A stretch of 64,000 nucleotides of DNA. It comes from Lachancea kluyveri NRRL Y-12651. Its lineage: Eukaryota > Ascomycota > Saccharomycetes > Saccharomycetales > Saccharomycetaceae. Below the pieces are notes generated by a model. It had not been told where the DNA came from. It did no database searches and worked only from the letters and a program-made list of their open reading frames with translations. Below, piece after piece: positions 30,294-40,593 of this stretch. Made by a program: the position numbers and the translations under genes. The stretch is from NCBI GenBank assembly GCA_000149225.2, contig CM000691.1, positions 434,001-498,000 of the forward strand, in the 5' to 3' direction. Positions within the stretch are counted from its first letter, which is position 1. Each line of letters begins with the position of its first letter.

Positions 30294-30438
30294 CATGATA
30301 TAAATAGTTATATACGAAACATATAATTGAAGGGACCCTTTTATATGGTTCCTCTCTTTGTCGTCGAAATTGTGATAATCCGTATTTGAATATAGATTTT
30401 AAGTCACAGAGACCAACACTGCAGTTATAAATCAAATT

Positions 30439-31764
30439 ATGAATCTTTTCCAACGGCTACTTCACTCGCAGCAACAGTCATTTACACCAATTCCTGGCTC
30501 ATTTCCCGGAGAGGTGGAAGAATCAGCAAACACCAGGCCAGCAGCTAATGAACTACACAATAACGAACGTGGTCTCAGGATCAAAAAATGGCTCTCATTT
30601 AATGGACTTTTGAGAATACTACTATACAGTCCATTACTGGTACTCTATTATGTCCTTAATATCCTGCTCACCTTGTGCAATTCATTGCGACCCTTGCATA
30701 GAACTAGCCGATTCTATGACAAGAGAAGGCGTAGCAGCGACCATGGTGATGAACTAGCAACACTGATCGAGAGTTTAGCCAGAAACAGCGGCTCTGTTGA
30801 TACCGGTAACGCACAAGATGATAGGACTGGATCTGGTGTTGCATACAGCTTTTCCTCGCTCTACAACTTAGAGGATGGTTCTTTGCTTCCGCAAGTTGTG
30901 CAGGGTGGTTACACATGTTTACTTCAAGCATGCTCCGAACAAGGCAAGTTTGCAATAATTTATCTCCACGACGCTCTACTGGACGACCCAATGGAATACG
31001 TCCGCACGCTACTCTGTAGCGAACAGTTTACCATTCTTGTAAAAAAATACCAAGTTTTGTTATGGTTTGGGGATGTGACTACTTCAGAGGGACTACAGGT
31101 TGCAAATTCTTTGAAAGTCAGACAGTTTCCGTTCCTCGGATTACTGAGCTTGAAGAACGAAAGCAAGCTGGAGTTAGTCGGCAGAGTGGAGGGTAAGCTA
31201 TACGACTACTCTTTGGAAGTCATGGAAAGCAAGATGGCCCGCCATTACCCCCACTTGATTGCTTTGCGCCAACAAAGGCAAAACATAGAATTGCAGAGGT
31301 TAATGAGGGAACAGCAAGATCTACGGTACCAAGAGTCTCTAACACGCGATCAAGAGCGCGAAAGGCAGAGACAGGAAGCCCAAGCCAGACATATTCAGAG
31401 AAACCGAGAGGCGGAACTGAAAAAGCAATGGCTATTATGGAGAAAATCACGTCTAAGTCCAGAGGCTACTGGTGAAGGTGTATGCCGTGTTGCTATAAGG
31501 CTGGAGAACGGTGGTAGGATAGTGAGGAAGTTCGATGCTAGTTTACCCATCGAAGAGATATATGCTTACGTTGAACTGTACCAATTAGGCCTGTTAGACG
31601 GCGCAGAGGTATTCACTGGTTCTGCAGAGCCTAGCTATGATCACAGGTACCCGTTTAGACTAACCACGCCGGTCCCAAGGGTTGTGTTGGATCAGACAAA
31701 AACCATCAGCGAAGAGACTGCAATCTACCCATCTGGAAACATAGTTATGGAAGCGTTAGATTAA
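30439..31764 (+). CDS. UBX3: UBX-domain protein Ubx3 (FAF1/FAF2-like)
   Basis: A 441-residue protein matching S. cerevisiae Ubx3 (YDL091C, 455 residues). In order: an N-terminal membrane segment (about residues 55-77, LLRILLYSPLLVLYYVLNIL), a thioredoxin-like UAS domain (about 135-260), a charged coiled coil rich in Arg/Gln/Glu (about 275-335), and a UBX domain to the C-terminus starting near CRVAIRLENGGRIVRKF. Ubx3 recruits Cdc48 and is a Dsc E3-complex subunit in Golgi/endosomal membrane protein quality control. It lies 145 bases after RAM1 on the same strand. Confidence 0.94.
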   Translation: MNLFQRLLHSQQQSFTPIPGSFPGEVEESANTRPAANELHNNERGLRIKKWLSFNGLLRILLYSPLLVLYYVLNILLTLCNSLRPLHRTSRFYDKRRRSSDHGDELATLIESLARNSGSVDTGNAQDDRTGSGVAYSFSSLYNLEDGSLLPQVVQGGYTCLLQACSEQGKFAIIYLHDALLDDPMEYVRTLLCSEQFTILVKKYQVLLWFGDVTTSEGLQVANSLKVRQFPFLGLLSLKNESKLELVGRVEGKLYDYSLEVMESKMARHYPHLIALRQQRQNIELQRLMREQQDLRYQESLTRDQERERQRQEAQARHIQRNREAELKKQWLLWRKSRLSPEATGEGVCRVAIRLENGGRIVRKFDASLPIEEIYAYVELYQLGLLDGAEVFTGSAEPSYDHRYPFRLTTPVPRVVLDQTKTISEETAIYPSGNIVMEALD

Positions 31765-31794
31765 TGTACATATATAGTGCGTGCAACTCATTAT

Positions 31795-32202
31795 TTACTT
31801 TCTCAGGGATTTCTTTGCCTTCTTCTTTTTCTTTTTGATGAGACCAATCATTCCGCTTTTCAATAGCGACGAGTAATCCTTCCAAAATTTATCTAGAGCA
31901 TCAGCAGAGACTACGGTAGAGCACTTGTTCTTCTTGCTGCCAGAACCGTATGAAATCCTCACCAGTACGGGGTACTCTTTGGCGGAAGCATTGGCTGGTA
32001 CCGGAGTATGTTGAGATTTCTGAGAGACGTCGAATGTTGGTAGCGAGTCGGTACTGTATTCCTTGGAGCCGTCTACTACATCGTCGTGCACAAGTCTCTT
32101 GATAGCTAAATGTACTGTCGTGTGAGTTTTATTTGCAGAAGAGAAAAATTGAGTAGCCTTCTCTAGGAATTCCTGAGTTGACACGTGTGGAGAAGTAGAC
32201 AT
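31795..32202 (-). CDS. SRP14: Signal recognition particle subunit Srp14
   Basis: A 135-residue protein matching S. cerevisiae Srp14 (YDL092W, 146 residues), with the alpha-beta fold segment EYPVLVRISYGSGSKKNKC and a lysine-rich C-terminus (KKKKKKAKKSLRK) that binds the Alu domain of SRP RNA. It acts in elongation arrest during co-translational ER targeting. The ATG at 32202 is the first in frame; one codon upstream is GTG. It converges with UBX3, only 30 bases between stop codons. Confidence 0.92.
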   Translation of the reverse strand: MSTSPHVSTQEFLEKATQFFSSANKTHTTVHLAIKRLVHDDVVDGSKEYSTDSLPTFDVSQKSQHTPVPANASAKEYPVLVRISYGSGSKKNKCSTVVSADALDKFWKDYSSLLKSGMIGLIKKKKKKAKKSLRK

Positions 32203-32616
32203 CACTTGCGTTTTTGAGCTATTGTATCCCCTGTGTTCGTGGTTTCTGGTTTAGAACTCCTACACACCTTGTAGTTTCACCGTTTTTTAGCCATATTTCT
32301 AGTTGTTTAACTCTCAGTCCAAAACCACACTAGTCAAAAATTTTCAATAGCTATGTACGGGGGCGAATAGATACTCGTATAAAAATATATATTTAAGCAC
32401 CCAGTCATTTGTTGACTAGGTCATGTGATCTAGCGCCATTTTGCCCTCGGAAGTAAAAGGTGTGTACCTTCAGAATCGACATTACCGCCGCAAATGCCGA
32501 TGATAAGCCGGCCGGCCATACACGAGGGTTCCTTATCAAGACAGTTGTTATATTCGAAGTATATAAAACGCGAACAGACCAATAAACAAAAAGATTTTGA
32601 CATTCAGTGTACGTCA
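32203..32616. other. Divergent promoter region SRP14 / MFS transporter
   Basis: About 410 bases between divergent starts. It holds a CATGTGAT element near 32423 and a TATATAAA box at about 32561-32568. The box lies downstream of an ATG at 32494 that could extend the transporter gene, which argues that the later ATG is used. Confidence 0.5.
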
Positions 32617-34581
32617 ATGCCACCACCGTCACGCTCTCAACTGCTGAGCTGCTTTATCGGCAGTAATTTGGTAGCCTTGGGTGCTGGAACACCATACCTC
32701 TACAGCTTCTATGCTCCGCAGTTGTTATCCAAATGCCAGATCCCAATTTCCAAATCGAGTTTTTTTTCTTTTGCGATGACTATTGGGTCTTCTGCATTGG
32801 GATTCCTTGCTGGTGTGATTATTGACAAGAAATCGCCTCGTTTTTCGTGTCTGGTAGGTGCAATTTGCACGTTTGTTGCTTACACTATTCTACACCATTG
32901 CTACGTCAATGAGCTGTCGAACGCCTTTATACTTTCTGGTGCATTGATCCTTGTTGGTTTTGGTTCTATATCTGGTTTCTATGCTGCTGTCAAGTGCTGT
33001 ACTACAAACTTTCCTCGTCACAGAGGCACTGCCGGTGCATTTCCCGTTTCCTTGTATGCCCTGGCTGGGTTACTGTATTCTTTTCTTTGTGAATGGTTAT
33101 TTGGGGATAATATGGCGTTGGTGTTTAAGTTTCTGAAATACGTCTGCACCATAATGATTCTTGTTGGCTTTTTCACTTTGAGAATCTTAGTGGGACACAC
33201 CACTGTGAAAAAACGCAGAAGATCCTCTATTCTTCAGCAACCGGGGTCTACAACAGGTTTAAACGAAAATGCAAATCCAGCTCAGCCCATTGCAATTGAA
33301 TTCTCTACCAACAAACGTGATTCCCGGGGCAGCTTTACAAACTACAAGTCTATTATGAAAAGGTCAATGTCCCAAATTTCTTCGTCCACAGAATCACTAC
33401 TGTCAATAGACTCAACAATGAGAAGGACAGATTCATATGTTTGGTCTAAAGAACTGGCAGGTTCTCTTTCCTTTTGGGGTTGGGGGAAGTATAGGCCATC
33501 TGGTAACTCCCTTAACGCGGTGTTGTCTTCAACACCGCCGCAGTTGCAATCTGAGGCACAGCTCGCAAAGACAAGTCCGTCGAGCTCATCTGGCTCGACA
33601 TCAGTACCACCAATTCTGCTTAACAACAAGCGTGATAGCTTCTCTAAACCACTACCAGCTTCACTGCTGAACCAAGCTCAAGAACCCTTAGAAGAAATTG
33701 GGGAACATTTGTCAACGCCTGGAAAAAGTTGGAAGGACAACCATGTCTATCAGACGATCAAAAACCCCAACTTCATTGCTTGCTACTTGACATTAGCAAC
33801 ATTACAAGGTATTGGTCAACTGTACATCTACTCTGTTGGCTTTATCGTCAGAACCCAGGTAAATTCGACTCCTGAACTGCATTTAAATGCGGAAAAGATA
33901 CAATCTTTACAAGTCTCTATTATCTCAGTAATGTCTTTCCTAGGTCGCTTGTCTTCAGGACCCGTATCCGATCTGCTGGTTAAGAAGATCAAGGCACAGC
34001 GAGCTTGGTGTATCTTGGTTGCATGCACCCTTATGTTCTTTGCTTCTAGACAGATCGTTGCACCACTGCATGATCCACTCGTCGATACAAAGCTAAAGAC
34101 ACCACCAAACATCCGTAATATCTCTGTGAGTTCTGTTTTGTTTGGATATGCATTTGGAGTCACATTTGGAACTTACCCCGCAATCATTGCAGACTTGTTC
34201 GGTACTGACGGTTTCAGTACAATCTGGGGGCTTTGTGTTACTGGTGGACTAATCAGCGTCAAGTTATTGAGTTCGGTATTGGCTCAAGACCTATCCTCCA
34301 ATACGGAGTCAGGACAAAAAACTTGTTTGAAGGGCTCTTTGTGTTACAAGTACACCTTTGGTGTTACCGCAGTGTGTTCCTTGTTCGCTGGCGTTTTGGT
34401 GTGCGCTACTATTGGAACGCATTATTGGTCTAAACTGAAAGAGCGTCGAAAGTTAAAGGGGATTTTACGTCAACATGGTGAAGGAAATGCTGTATTTTTA
34501 CTTGAGGACGACGAAAGTTTTGCTGAGGATGATGAAAATGAACTACATCATCGTAACTTAAACGGTGAGACAGAGGTTTAA
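32617..34581 (+). CDS. Major facilitator superfamily transporter (YMR155W orthologue)
   Basis: A 654-residue MFS protein of the nodulin-like/monocarboxylate-like group, matching S. cerevisiae YMR155W by place and type. Six hydrophobic segments come in the first 220 residues (starting CFIGSNLVALGAGTPYLYSF), then a Ser-rich cytosolic loop of about 200 residues, then six more segments and an acidic C-terminal tail. The substrate is unknown. I prefer the ATG at 32617 (MPPPSRSQ) because the first membrane segment follows directly and a TATA box lies between it and the earlier in-frame ATG at 32494, which would add 41 residues. Confidence 0.85.
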   Translation: MPPPSRSQLLSCFIGSNLVALGAGTPYLYSFYAPQLLSKCQIPISKSSFFSFAMTIGSSALGFLAGVIIDKKSPRFSCLVGAICTFVAYTILHHCYVNELSNAFILSGALILVGFGSISGFYAAVKCCTTNFPRHRGTAGAFPVSLYALAGLLYSFLCEWLFGDNMALVFKFLKYVCTIMILVGFFTLRILVGHTTVKKRRRSSILQQPGSTTGLNENANPAQPIAIEFSTNKRDSRGSFTNYKSIMKRSMSQISSSTESLLSIDSTMRRTDSYVWSKELAGSLSFWGWGKYRPSGNSLNAVLSSTPPQLQSEAQLAKTSPSSSSGSTSVPPILLNNKRDSFSKPLPASLLNQAQEPLEEIGEHLSTPGKSWKDNHVYQTIKNPNFIACYLTLATLQGIGQLYIYSVGFIVRTQVNSTPELHLNAEKIQSLQVSIISVMSFLGRLSSGPVSDLLVKKIKAQRAWCILVACTLMFFASRQIVAPLHDPLVDTKLKTPPNIRNISVSSVLFGYAFGVTFGTYPAIIADLFGTDGFSTIWGLCVTGGLISVKLLSSVLAQDLSSNTESGQKTCLKGSLCYKYTFGVTAVCSLFAGVLVCATIGTHYWSKLKERRKLKGILRQHGEGNAVFLLEDDESFAEDDENELHHRNLNGETEV

Positions 34582-34850
34582 CATGAGCATTTATATTAGT
34601 TTTTTGGTGTAAGATAAAAAGATATAAGGTATGGGTAAAAGATATTATATATATATGTATATATGTTTAAAGGGTTGTGTAAACATTCCATGTCTTGCTA
34701 AATAAAAATACGCCTGCTTTACTGGACAATTCATCAAGTAGTATAGCAGGTCTTTTTCACCATCTTGCCTTTGAGGGAAAGTGAAAAAGAGAAGAGACAT
34801 CATAGGAGAATATTAAGCATACATAGCAAAAAAAAAGGTCTATGAACACT

Positions 34851-37355
34851 TTAAATCAAATCTTTAGCGGATTTGTGGGCTACACTTAAGATGGAACCAC
34901 CTTGGTTCTTCAAAATGTCTTCAGCAACTTCAGGGTCTAACTCATTACCGTCCTGATCAACAAATCTCTTGTTACCTGGTTCTTCAAATACAGAATCGAT
35001 GTTGATTTCCTTCTCAGGTTGAGCAGCGGCAGCGGCAGCGGCAGATGTTGGTCGTGTGTCTGCGTCAGCGACTGCGGTCTTGGATGGGGAAATTGGGGAG
35101 CCGTTAGAAGATTGGCTTGCTAAAGTTGCGTACTCTTCGTAGGAAGAAAGAAAGTTGCTACAGCTGTAATCCCAGCCTGACAACAGTTGAGATTTTTGGC
35201 ACAAATCGCTAGTCCATGGGGTACCGTAAATGATGGCGCGATAAGTGATAAAGAAATAGATGACACCACTAAAAAAGACGCCAATAACACCGTAACCAAT
35301 AACAGCCTTCTTTCTGAATACGTAACTGACCACAATATCCAAAGCATGGGCAAGGGCCAAGATACCAAAATAGTAGGCGGGCAAGTAGTGGTGCAAGAAT
35401 AATTGACGTCCCATTAAAAAGGAGGGAGCGTAATGAATAGCGAAACCCAGCAAATAGTGAATGACTTGGATGTGGAAATTAATGACATGGGAGTCTTGGA
35501 GAATAGGCTTACCTAACTGCCAGCTTATCACTTCCCACAACACGATTGCAGCAAACAAGCCGATGAACGCAGTAACAGACCACCACATGACAACGTTACC
35601 GAATAGATAGACTTGTCTATGGTCTTGAGCCCAATAACTGATACCACGTTGTAGGAATGGCCAGCTGTATGGCTGGGATTCATAAATATGGGGTTCATTT
35701 AGGTTTTTGTTGATGTGCCACATCTTTTGCTGAGATTCCCAGAATTTTTGGAAGAATGATGGCTTCTTATAAGAGACTCTTTCAGCAGTAGATGGTAACA
35801 GTGGGTTTTCGTTTCCTTCAACGTACCATAGGGTCAGAGCTGGTTTACCTTGGGAAGCACAGGTAACTTCCTGTTGTTCAAACCCCCACTTAGGTAGTTT
35901 AACTTCATGTGAAAAAAGGTAGCAGCCAGTCATGGCATGTCTCAATCTGAACTTGGTTTCCAAAGCTCTGACACGATTTTGAGCTTCGCCAGGTGCAGAT
36001 GCGTCTTTGTCAATCTCAACAACAAAATCATCGTTAGCATCTCCATCGAAACCTTCAAAACCGTAACATGAAACTTCTTTTTGCCAGTCAGCACTTTCAG
36101 AAACAGGTGCCTTGTGGTCATGGGAGTGCAGTCTGCGATGCGTATTGATGTGCTTTAATCTAATCTTCATCCCATCGGTTAAGTTTGCAAAAGTTGTTGG
36201 GACGATGTTTGACTGTTCGTAATCTTCCACTAACCAATCGTTGTTGTTATCCAAATGAGGATACAATGTAATCTGTTGTTGTTGAGAGCCACCTTGGTAC
36301 AAGTGATCATGGGAGTGCAGATACCCGCCCATAGTGTCAACGTGACGAATTGTGATGGTAGAACCAATACCGACGTCGGCCAAGATGTTGCTTGGGATGG
36401 TGTTGCCTTGAAAAGTGGTTCTGAAAGCAGAAGATAGGAAGCCAGCACCATCCGAATAGATGGATAGTGTTTCAAAATGGATGTAAAAGAAGAGCATGTA
36501 AAGGATGGCTGGAACACCAAGCAAAAGGATAAGTTTATTAGTTGCTTCCTTAACGGTCTTGCAAATTGGCCTTGACAAATCGCCAACCATGAACCATAAC
36601 CTCCAAATACATAACAAGCCAATCCAAGCAATGGTGAATAGGCCGACCCATTTGGAAGACACTGCCAGGCCCAAAGCCATACCTGTAGCAAGCAAACTTT
36701 TGTAAGATTTCCAAGAGCCTTCTGGATAAATTTCGTATCTTTTAAAGGAGTAGACAGCAGAGGCAATAAAGAAAATGAGTGGAGCGTCCAACAAGATGTA
36801 ACGAGAGATGGTGACGTAGGAGTTTTCGACTGCGAAACATAAACCTGCGATAAATGCGACACCAATTCTGACACCAGAAGCACGTAAAGTTAAGTATAGT
36901 AGTAGTACGGTCAACACACCAAGTGAAGCAGAAAAGAGCCTCATGAAAAAGTACGGAGTGGTTGCTGGAAACTTGTCGCCAATGTTGTCGAAACTGAAAT
37001 CACCTTTGAAGCCGGCTAGGGACCCGATACCAGCGAATAGCATCTTAGCCAAGGGTGGATGAACATCCATAAAGAAGATACCCTTTATATACTTGGATGC
37101 GAATCCACCAAAATGGACTTCGTCAAACACCACGGAGTCTGGCCATGACAAGTTATATAATCTGATAGCAGCGGTGACAGATAGCAAGGCGGCAATGATG
37201 ATTTTCTCCTTACTGGTTGTAGGAACACGTAACTTATGCAAGTCGGCTGGTGGAGCACTGACTAAAAACGGTCTTACCGGACCCTCAATGACATTGAAGT
37301 CAGGAACAGGATCTGAAGAGTCCTGTACTGGCTTGGATTCCTTTTTGGAGGACAT
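34851..37355 (-). CDS. PMT1: Protein O-mannosyltransferase
   Basis: An 834-residue GT39 enzyme matching S. cerevisiae Pmt1 (YDL095W, 817 residues). The catalytic acidic motif FDEVHFGGF lies in the first lumenal loop, followed by membrane segments, a lumenal MIR domain with GGYLHSHDH and RRLHSHDH repeats, and C-terminal membrane segments around HYAPSFLMGRQLFLHHYLP. It transfers mannose from dolichol-phosphate mannose to Ser/Thr in the ER, usually as a heterodimer with Pmt2. The start at 37355 (MSSKKES) matches the family; the frame runs to 37460 but adds unrelated residues. The C-terminal tail has a run of Ala codons. Confidence 0.97.
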   Translation of the reverse strand: MSSKKESKPVQDSSDPVPDFNVIEGPVRPFLVSAPPADLHKLRVPTTSKEKIIIAALLSVTAAIRLYNLSWPDSVVFDEVHFGGFASKYIKGIFFMDVHPPLAKMLFAGIGSLAGFKGDFSFDNIGDKFPATTPYFFMRLFSASLGVLTVLLLYLTLRASGVRIGVAFIAGLCFAVENSYVTISRYILLDAPLIFFIASAVYSFKRYEIYPEGSWKSYKSLLATGMALGLAVSSKWVGLFTIAWIGLLCIWRLWFMVGDLSRPICKTVKEATNKLILLLGVPAILYMLFFYIHFETLSIYSDGAGFLSSAFRTTFQGNTIPSNILADVGIGSTITIRHVDTMGGYLHSHDHLYQGGSQQQQITLYPHLDNNNDWLVEDYEQSNIVPTTFANLTDGMKIRLKHINTHRRLHSHDHKAPVSESADWQKEVSCYGFEGFDGDANDDFVVEIDKDASAPGEAQNRVRALETKFRLRHAMTGCYLFSHEVKLPKWGFEQQEVTCASQGKPALTLWYVEGNENPLLPSTAERVSYKKPSFFQKFWESQQKMWHINKNLNEPHIYESQPYSWPFLQRGISYWAQDHRQVYLFGNVVMWWSVTAFIGLFAAIVLWEVISWQLGKPILQDSHVINFHIQVIHYLLGFAIHYAPSFLMGRQLFLHHYLPAYYFGILALAHALDIVVSYVFRKKAVIGYGVIGVFFSGVIYFFITYRAIIYGTPWTSDLCQKSQLLSGWDYSCSNFLSSYEEYATLASQSSNGSPISPSKTAVADADTRPTSAAAAAAAQPEKEINIDSVFEEPGNKRFVDQDGNELDPEVAEDILKNQGGSILSVAHKSAKDLI

Positions 37356-39085
37356 TGTGTTAGGTGCAATTGAAGCGTGTATCTGTGTTGTGGAAAGACA
37401 CGTAACGTGCAACTGAGTTTCAAAATTTTTCAGCACCATAAAAAAACCCGTGAAATCCATATACTTGAGAAATACCCGAATATGGAATTCTGCCCGTCTT
37501 ATGTGACCTTGCAGAGAGGAGTACGATTTCGCGCGTCTTCACTTGGCGGCTAAAGGAGTTCCCGCGGCCAACAACAACATTATTATACCAACAAGACTGG
37601 CAAAACATAGGCCTGGAAAAGCCTAGAGCAGTAAATCAAGCATTATATAGCTTGGCTGTTTTGTGTTCTTGTGCTGGTACTCTTCTACACCTTCTGCGTG
37701 GTTTTATACCATAACAATCTGTGATGTTATGGTTCATCATGGTTCCAGTGACAACACAAGAGAAGCTTTTAAAAAATGATAATTACCGTATATACTGATT
37801 ATTATTTTTCGTATGGAATAATGTAATAGCACGTGACTGGGCTGGTGTCGGTTATGACATACCCTTTGGAAGGTGTTTATATTATGATTGAATTTCTTGT
37901 CTTCTTATTAAAACGAGCCTGATGACTGAAATAGGATGGCTATTCTTCAGATTCTTAACGTCCAGATAGATTATGTTCCGTCACCGCTTCATTTTCACCG
38001 TCCGTATATTCGTCTTTCTAGGTAATAGCAGGTATTTTGGTGCACAATTCCAATTATGGTCCGTATCTGACACATGAAAAAGCTGGGAATAGTAACTATA
38101 CAGATATCCTCACCTATCGGCAGCGGTTTATGTTAAGCAACCGATAGCATCTAATATCAAAGGGCACGGAGGTTTTGGGATAAGACACTAGTATTTTTCA
38201 AATTCATATTAAATGTTTATCGCGATGAAACAATATTTAAACTCAAACCAAGCCATAAAGAGCGGACTTCGAGTTATCCGAGAGTAATTGGTTGTAGGTT
38301 GACATTCCCCCCCCCTTTCCGTTCCTTTCCATGTTGGAATTATAGTTTATACCAAGATGTACCCATTGGAACATGATTATATATTCTAAGGAAAAAGATT
38401 GAAAATAGTTGCTTAACTATTCTGCAAACCACGTTTCTTGTTAATATTCGGAAGCGTGAGCGAGAAATCTGGTCTGTTGGCAGCCTTCTATTAGTCAAGG
38501 ACAAAAACCTACGGTAATTACATGCAGCTTTACAACTTTTGAAACAACATGCGCATCTACGTGCTAGAGCAACTTCCTTGGAAAAGGCCAGGAACTCTGC
38601 GCCTTCTTGGTGTCGGTAACCTGGATATTAGATCACCTACTACAAAAAATCCGAGCCCCACCGGTCTTTAGAATCTCTCTAAAAGCGTACATTAACCATG
38701 CCCCGTTGGCAATCACCGCAAAGCTCGCCTTTTGCTCTTTGATTACTTTATTCCCAACATCTAGCGCGATCATTCCAACTCGAAATCCCGAAATTGGGAC
38801 TACCGAGAAACAAAACACGCTTCGTTACGGACACTGTTTGTGAAAATTCTTAATTTTCGTACGAATCTTAGTTCTTTGTCAACTGTACGAACTGCAGTTT
38901 TTACAATGCAGGATGAGAACGCTGTACCCCAGTGATGCCGTGAATTAACCCAACATTTTATCTTTCGGTAAGCTACTAGATAGATACAATCTGGAAGAAA
39001 AACCTTTCCTTCTAACTTTTAATATTAAAAAAAAAAAAACAATCAAAACTACAAGTCGACGCAAAATAGCACAGATCCAGATCTA
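37356..39085. other. Long intergenic PMT1-SLC1
   Basis: About 1.7 kb between divergent genes. I find no supported gene: open frames near 38607-38843 and on the other strand are short and look random. No tRNA or LTR is recognisable. A C-run of about nine bases lies at 38308-38316 and an A-run just upstream of SLC1. The unexpected position of SLC1 makes this a possible old rearrangement joint. Confidence 0.5.
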
Positions 39086-40024
39086 ATGGGGTTGTCCAGG
39101 AGTCTAATTTACTACACAAGGTCCACAGTAGCCATAGTACTATTGTGTTTGTGTGCTTTGTATGGTGTATTCGCATCAATAGTTCTAATTTGCTTTGGCA
39201 ATCGTCACTTGGCTCAATGGACTACAGCACGTTCATTCTACTATGTCATTGGTTCAGCTTTGGGTATTAAAGTCAAAGTTATCAATGGAGAGAACTTGAA
39301 GAAGCTACCCGCAATTTTAGTGGCTAACCACCAGTCTGAATTGGATGTCTTAATTTTGGGCAGGGTTTTCCCTCGAGGATGTACGGTCACCGCTAAAAAT
39401 TCTCTGAAATACGTCCCCTTTCTGGGCTGGTTTATGACGTTAAGCGGTACTTTATTCCTCAAAAGAGGCAACACTAAAAACAGTATCGCCACTTTAAATA
39501 AAGCTTTGAAGGAGCTGAGATCAGAAAAACGTGCTTTATGGGTTTTCCCAGAAGGTACCAGGCCATACTCTACGAAGCTTTGTACAGTTCCATTTAAAAA
39601 GGGCGCGTTCCATTTAGCTCAACAGGGTAAAATTCCGATCGTGCCCGTTATTATCTCTAACACGAGCACTATTCTGAGCCCTAAGTTGGGTATTTTCAAC
39701 AGAGGTACCATAACTGTAAAGGTTTTAGACCCAATTTCAACTGAGGATTTGACAAAAGAAGGTGTTACTGCGTTCTCCGAAAAGGTTAGAGACCTGATGG
39801 ACAAGGAAATTAAAAAACTGGGCTATTCCGAAGCATGCAACGACACCGGTCTACCAAAAGAGACATTGTCCGAAATTGGACATATTGCTGAGTATGAAAA
39901 TTATGGAAATGATAATTCCACCGTTGGAGAAAGTTTTGCCGATGAAATCCAGATAATCGCTGAAACTAATGATAAGAAACGAGCAGAGGAACCTACAGAG
40001 ACCACAAAGTTATTAAACAAATGA
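39086..40024 (+). CDS. SLC1: 1-acyl-sn-glycerol-3-phosphate acyltransferase
   Basis: A 312-residue lysophosphatidate acyltransferase matching S. cerevisiae Slc1 (YDL052C, 303 residues). An N-terminal membrane segment precedes the acyltransferase motifs: NHQSELD (H-x4-D), GTLFLKRG, FPEGTR and IPIVPVIISNTS. It makes phosphatidic acid from lysophosphatidic acid in ER and lipid-droplet membranes. S. cerevisiae SLC1 lies about 40 genes away from PMT1/RPN6, so this position differs from the otherwise conserved order. The C-terminal tail is acidic and differs from S. cerevisiae. Confidence 0.95.
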   Translation: MGLSRSLIYYTRSTVAIVLLCLCALYGVFASIVLICFGNRHLAQWTTARSFYYVIGSALGIKVKVINGENLKKLPAILVANHQSELDVLILGRVFPRGCTVTAKNSLKYVPFLGWFMTLSGTLFLKRGNTKNSIATLNKALKELRSEKRALWVFPEGTRPYSTKLCTVPFKKGAFHLAQQGKIPIVPVIISNTSTILSPKLGIFNRGTITVKVLDPISTEDLTKEGVTAFSEKVRDLMDKEIKKLGYSEACNDTGLPKETLSEIGHIAEYENYGNDNSTVGESFADEIQIIAETNDKKRAEEPTETTKLLNK

Positions 40025-40391
40025 TGGCTCAATGTACAAAAATGTTAGCACGACTTAAGAGTGTCTGTAGATAAATAGAATAGAACAAAATCCAGGTCCC
40101 AAGAGACCAATCTTTTGATAAAGGTAAGCATTGCATTCCAGATTCTAGCAATTGTCCCAATACACCAAAACTATTTACTTTGTATACTTTAGCTCTCTTT
40201 ATATTCTGCCTGTGAAGAGCATTTAAGGTATCCTTTTTCTCTGCAGGACCTAATCATATAGAAACCAAAAAGACGTCTGTCATTCACAACTCGCGTATTT
40301 TGCAATGGCCAAAATTGTTGGAAATCTGTAACTGATGGTGTTATACAAAACCTTAAACGAGCTAAAAACCCATTTTTTGTACTTTGTAGAC

Positions 40392-40448
40392 CACGTGACC
40401 AAAAAAGATATTGAAGATTCTCGTCCGAAGCTACTACTAGATCACGTG
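40392..40448. promoter_or_regulatory. Pair of CACGTG E-boxes
   Basis: CACGTG at 40392-40397 and again at 40443-40448, sites for Cbf1 or Pho4 type bHLH factors. They lie 146-202 bases upstream of RPN6. Their effect is not known. Confidence 0.4.
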
Positions 40449-40460
40449 GCTAGAATCGTG

Positions 40461-40467
40461 TTACCCG
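40461..40467 (-). promoter_or_regulatory. Reb1-type site upstream of RPN6
   Basis: TTACCCG 127 bases upstream of the RPN6 ATG, between the E-boxes and the PACE element. Confidence 0.45.
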
Positions 40468-40522
40468 ACCTTGTTCTCAATTTTGGGTATATCGAAAAAA
40501 GTAAGGGAATCTTGTAGTACTC

Positions 40523-40531
40523 GGTGGCAAA
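40523..40531 (+). promoter_or_regulatory. PACE element (Rpn4 site) of RPN6
   Basis: A perfect GGTGGCAAA, the proteasome-associated control element bound by Rpn4, 63 bases upstream of the RPN6 ATG. It indicates that the Rpn4 feedback loop on proteasome genes operates in this species. Confidence 0.9.
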
Positions 40532-40593
40532 TTTAGGACTATGTATAGCACCCACCAACTAGCCATTCCTAAACTTGAGCAGCACAAACAAGG

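Larger units (their letters stand above)
40025..40593. other. RPN6 promoter region
   Basis: About 570 bases between SLC1 and RPN6 on the same strand. It contains two CACGTG E-boxes (40392-40397 and 40443-40448), a Reb1-type core (40461-40467) and a PACE element (40523-40531). A 60-codon open frame (40335-40517) spans the E-boxes but has no known relative. Confidence 0.7.

Noticed and set aside
38607-38843. Overlapping short frames on both strands between PMT1 and SLC1
   Set aside because: They are short, without known domains, and mirror each other on the two strands as expected by chance.
40335-40517. A 60-codon open frame upstream of RPN6
   Set aside because: It spans E-boxes and a Reb1 core in a promoter and matches nothing I know.
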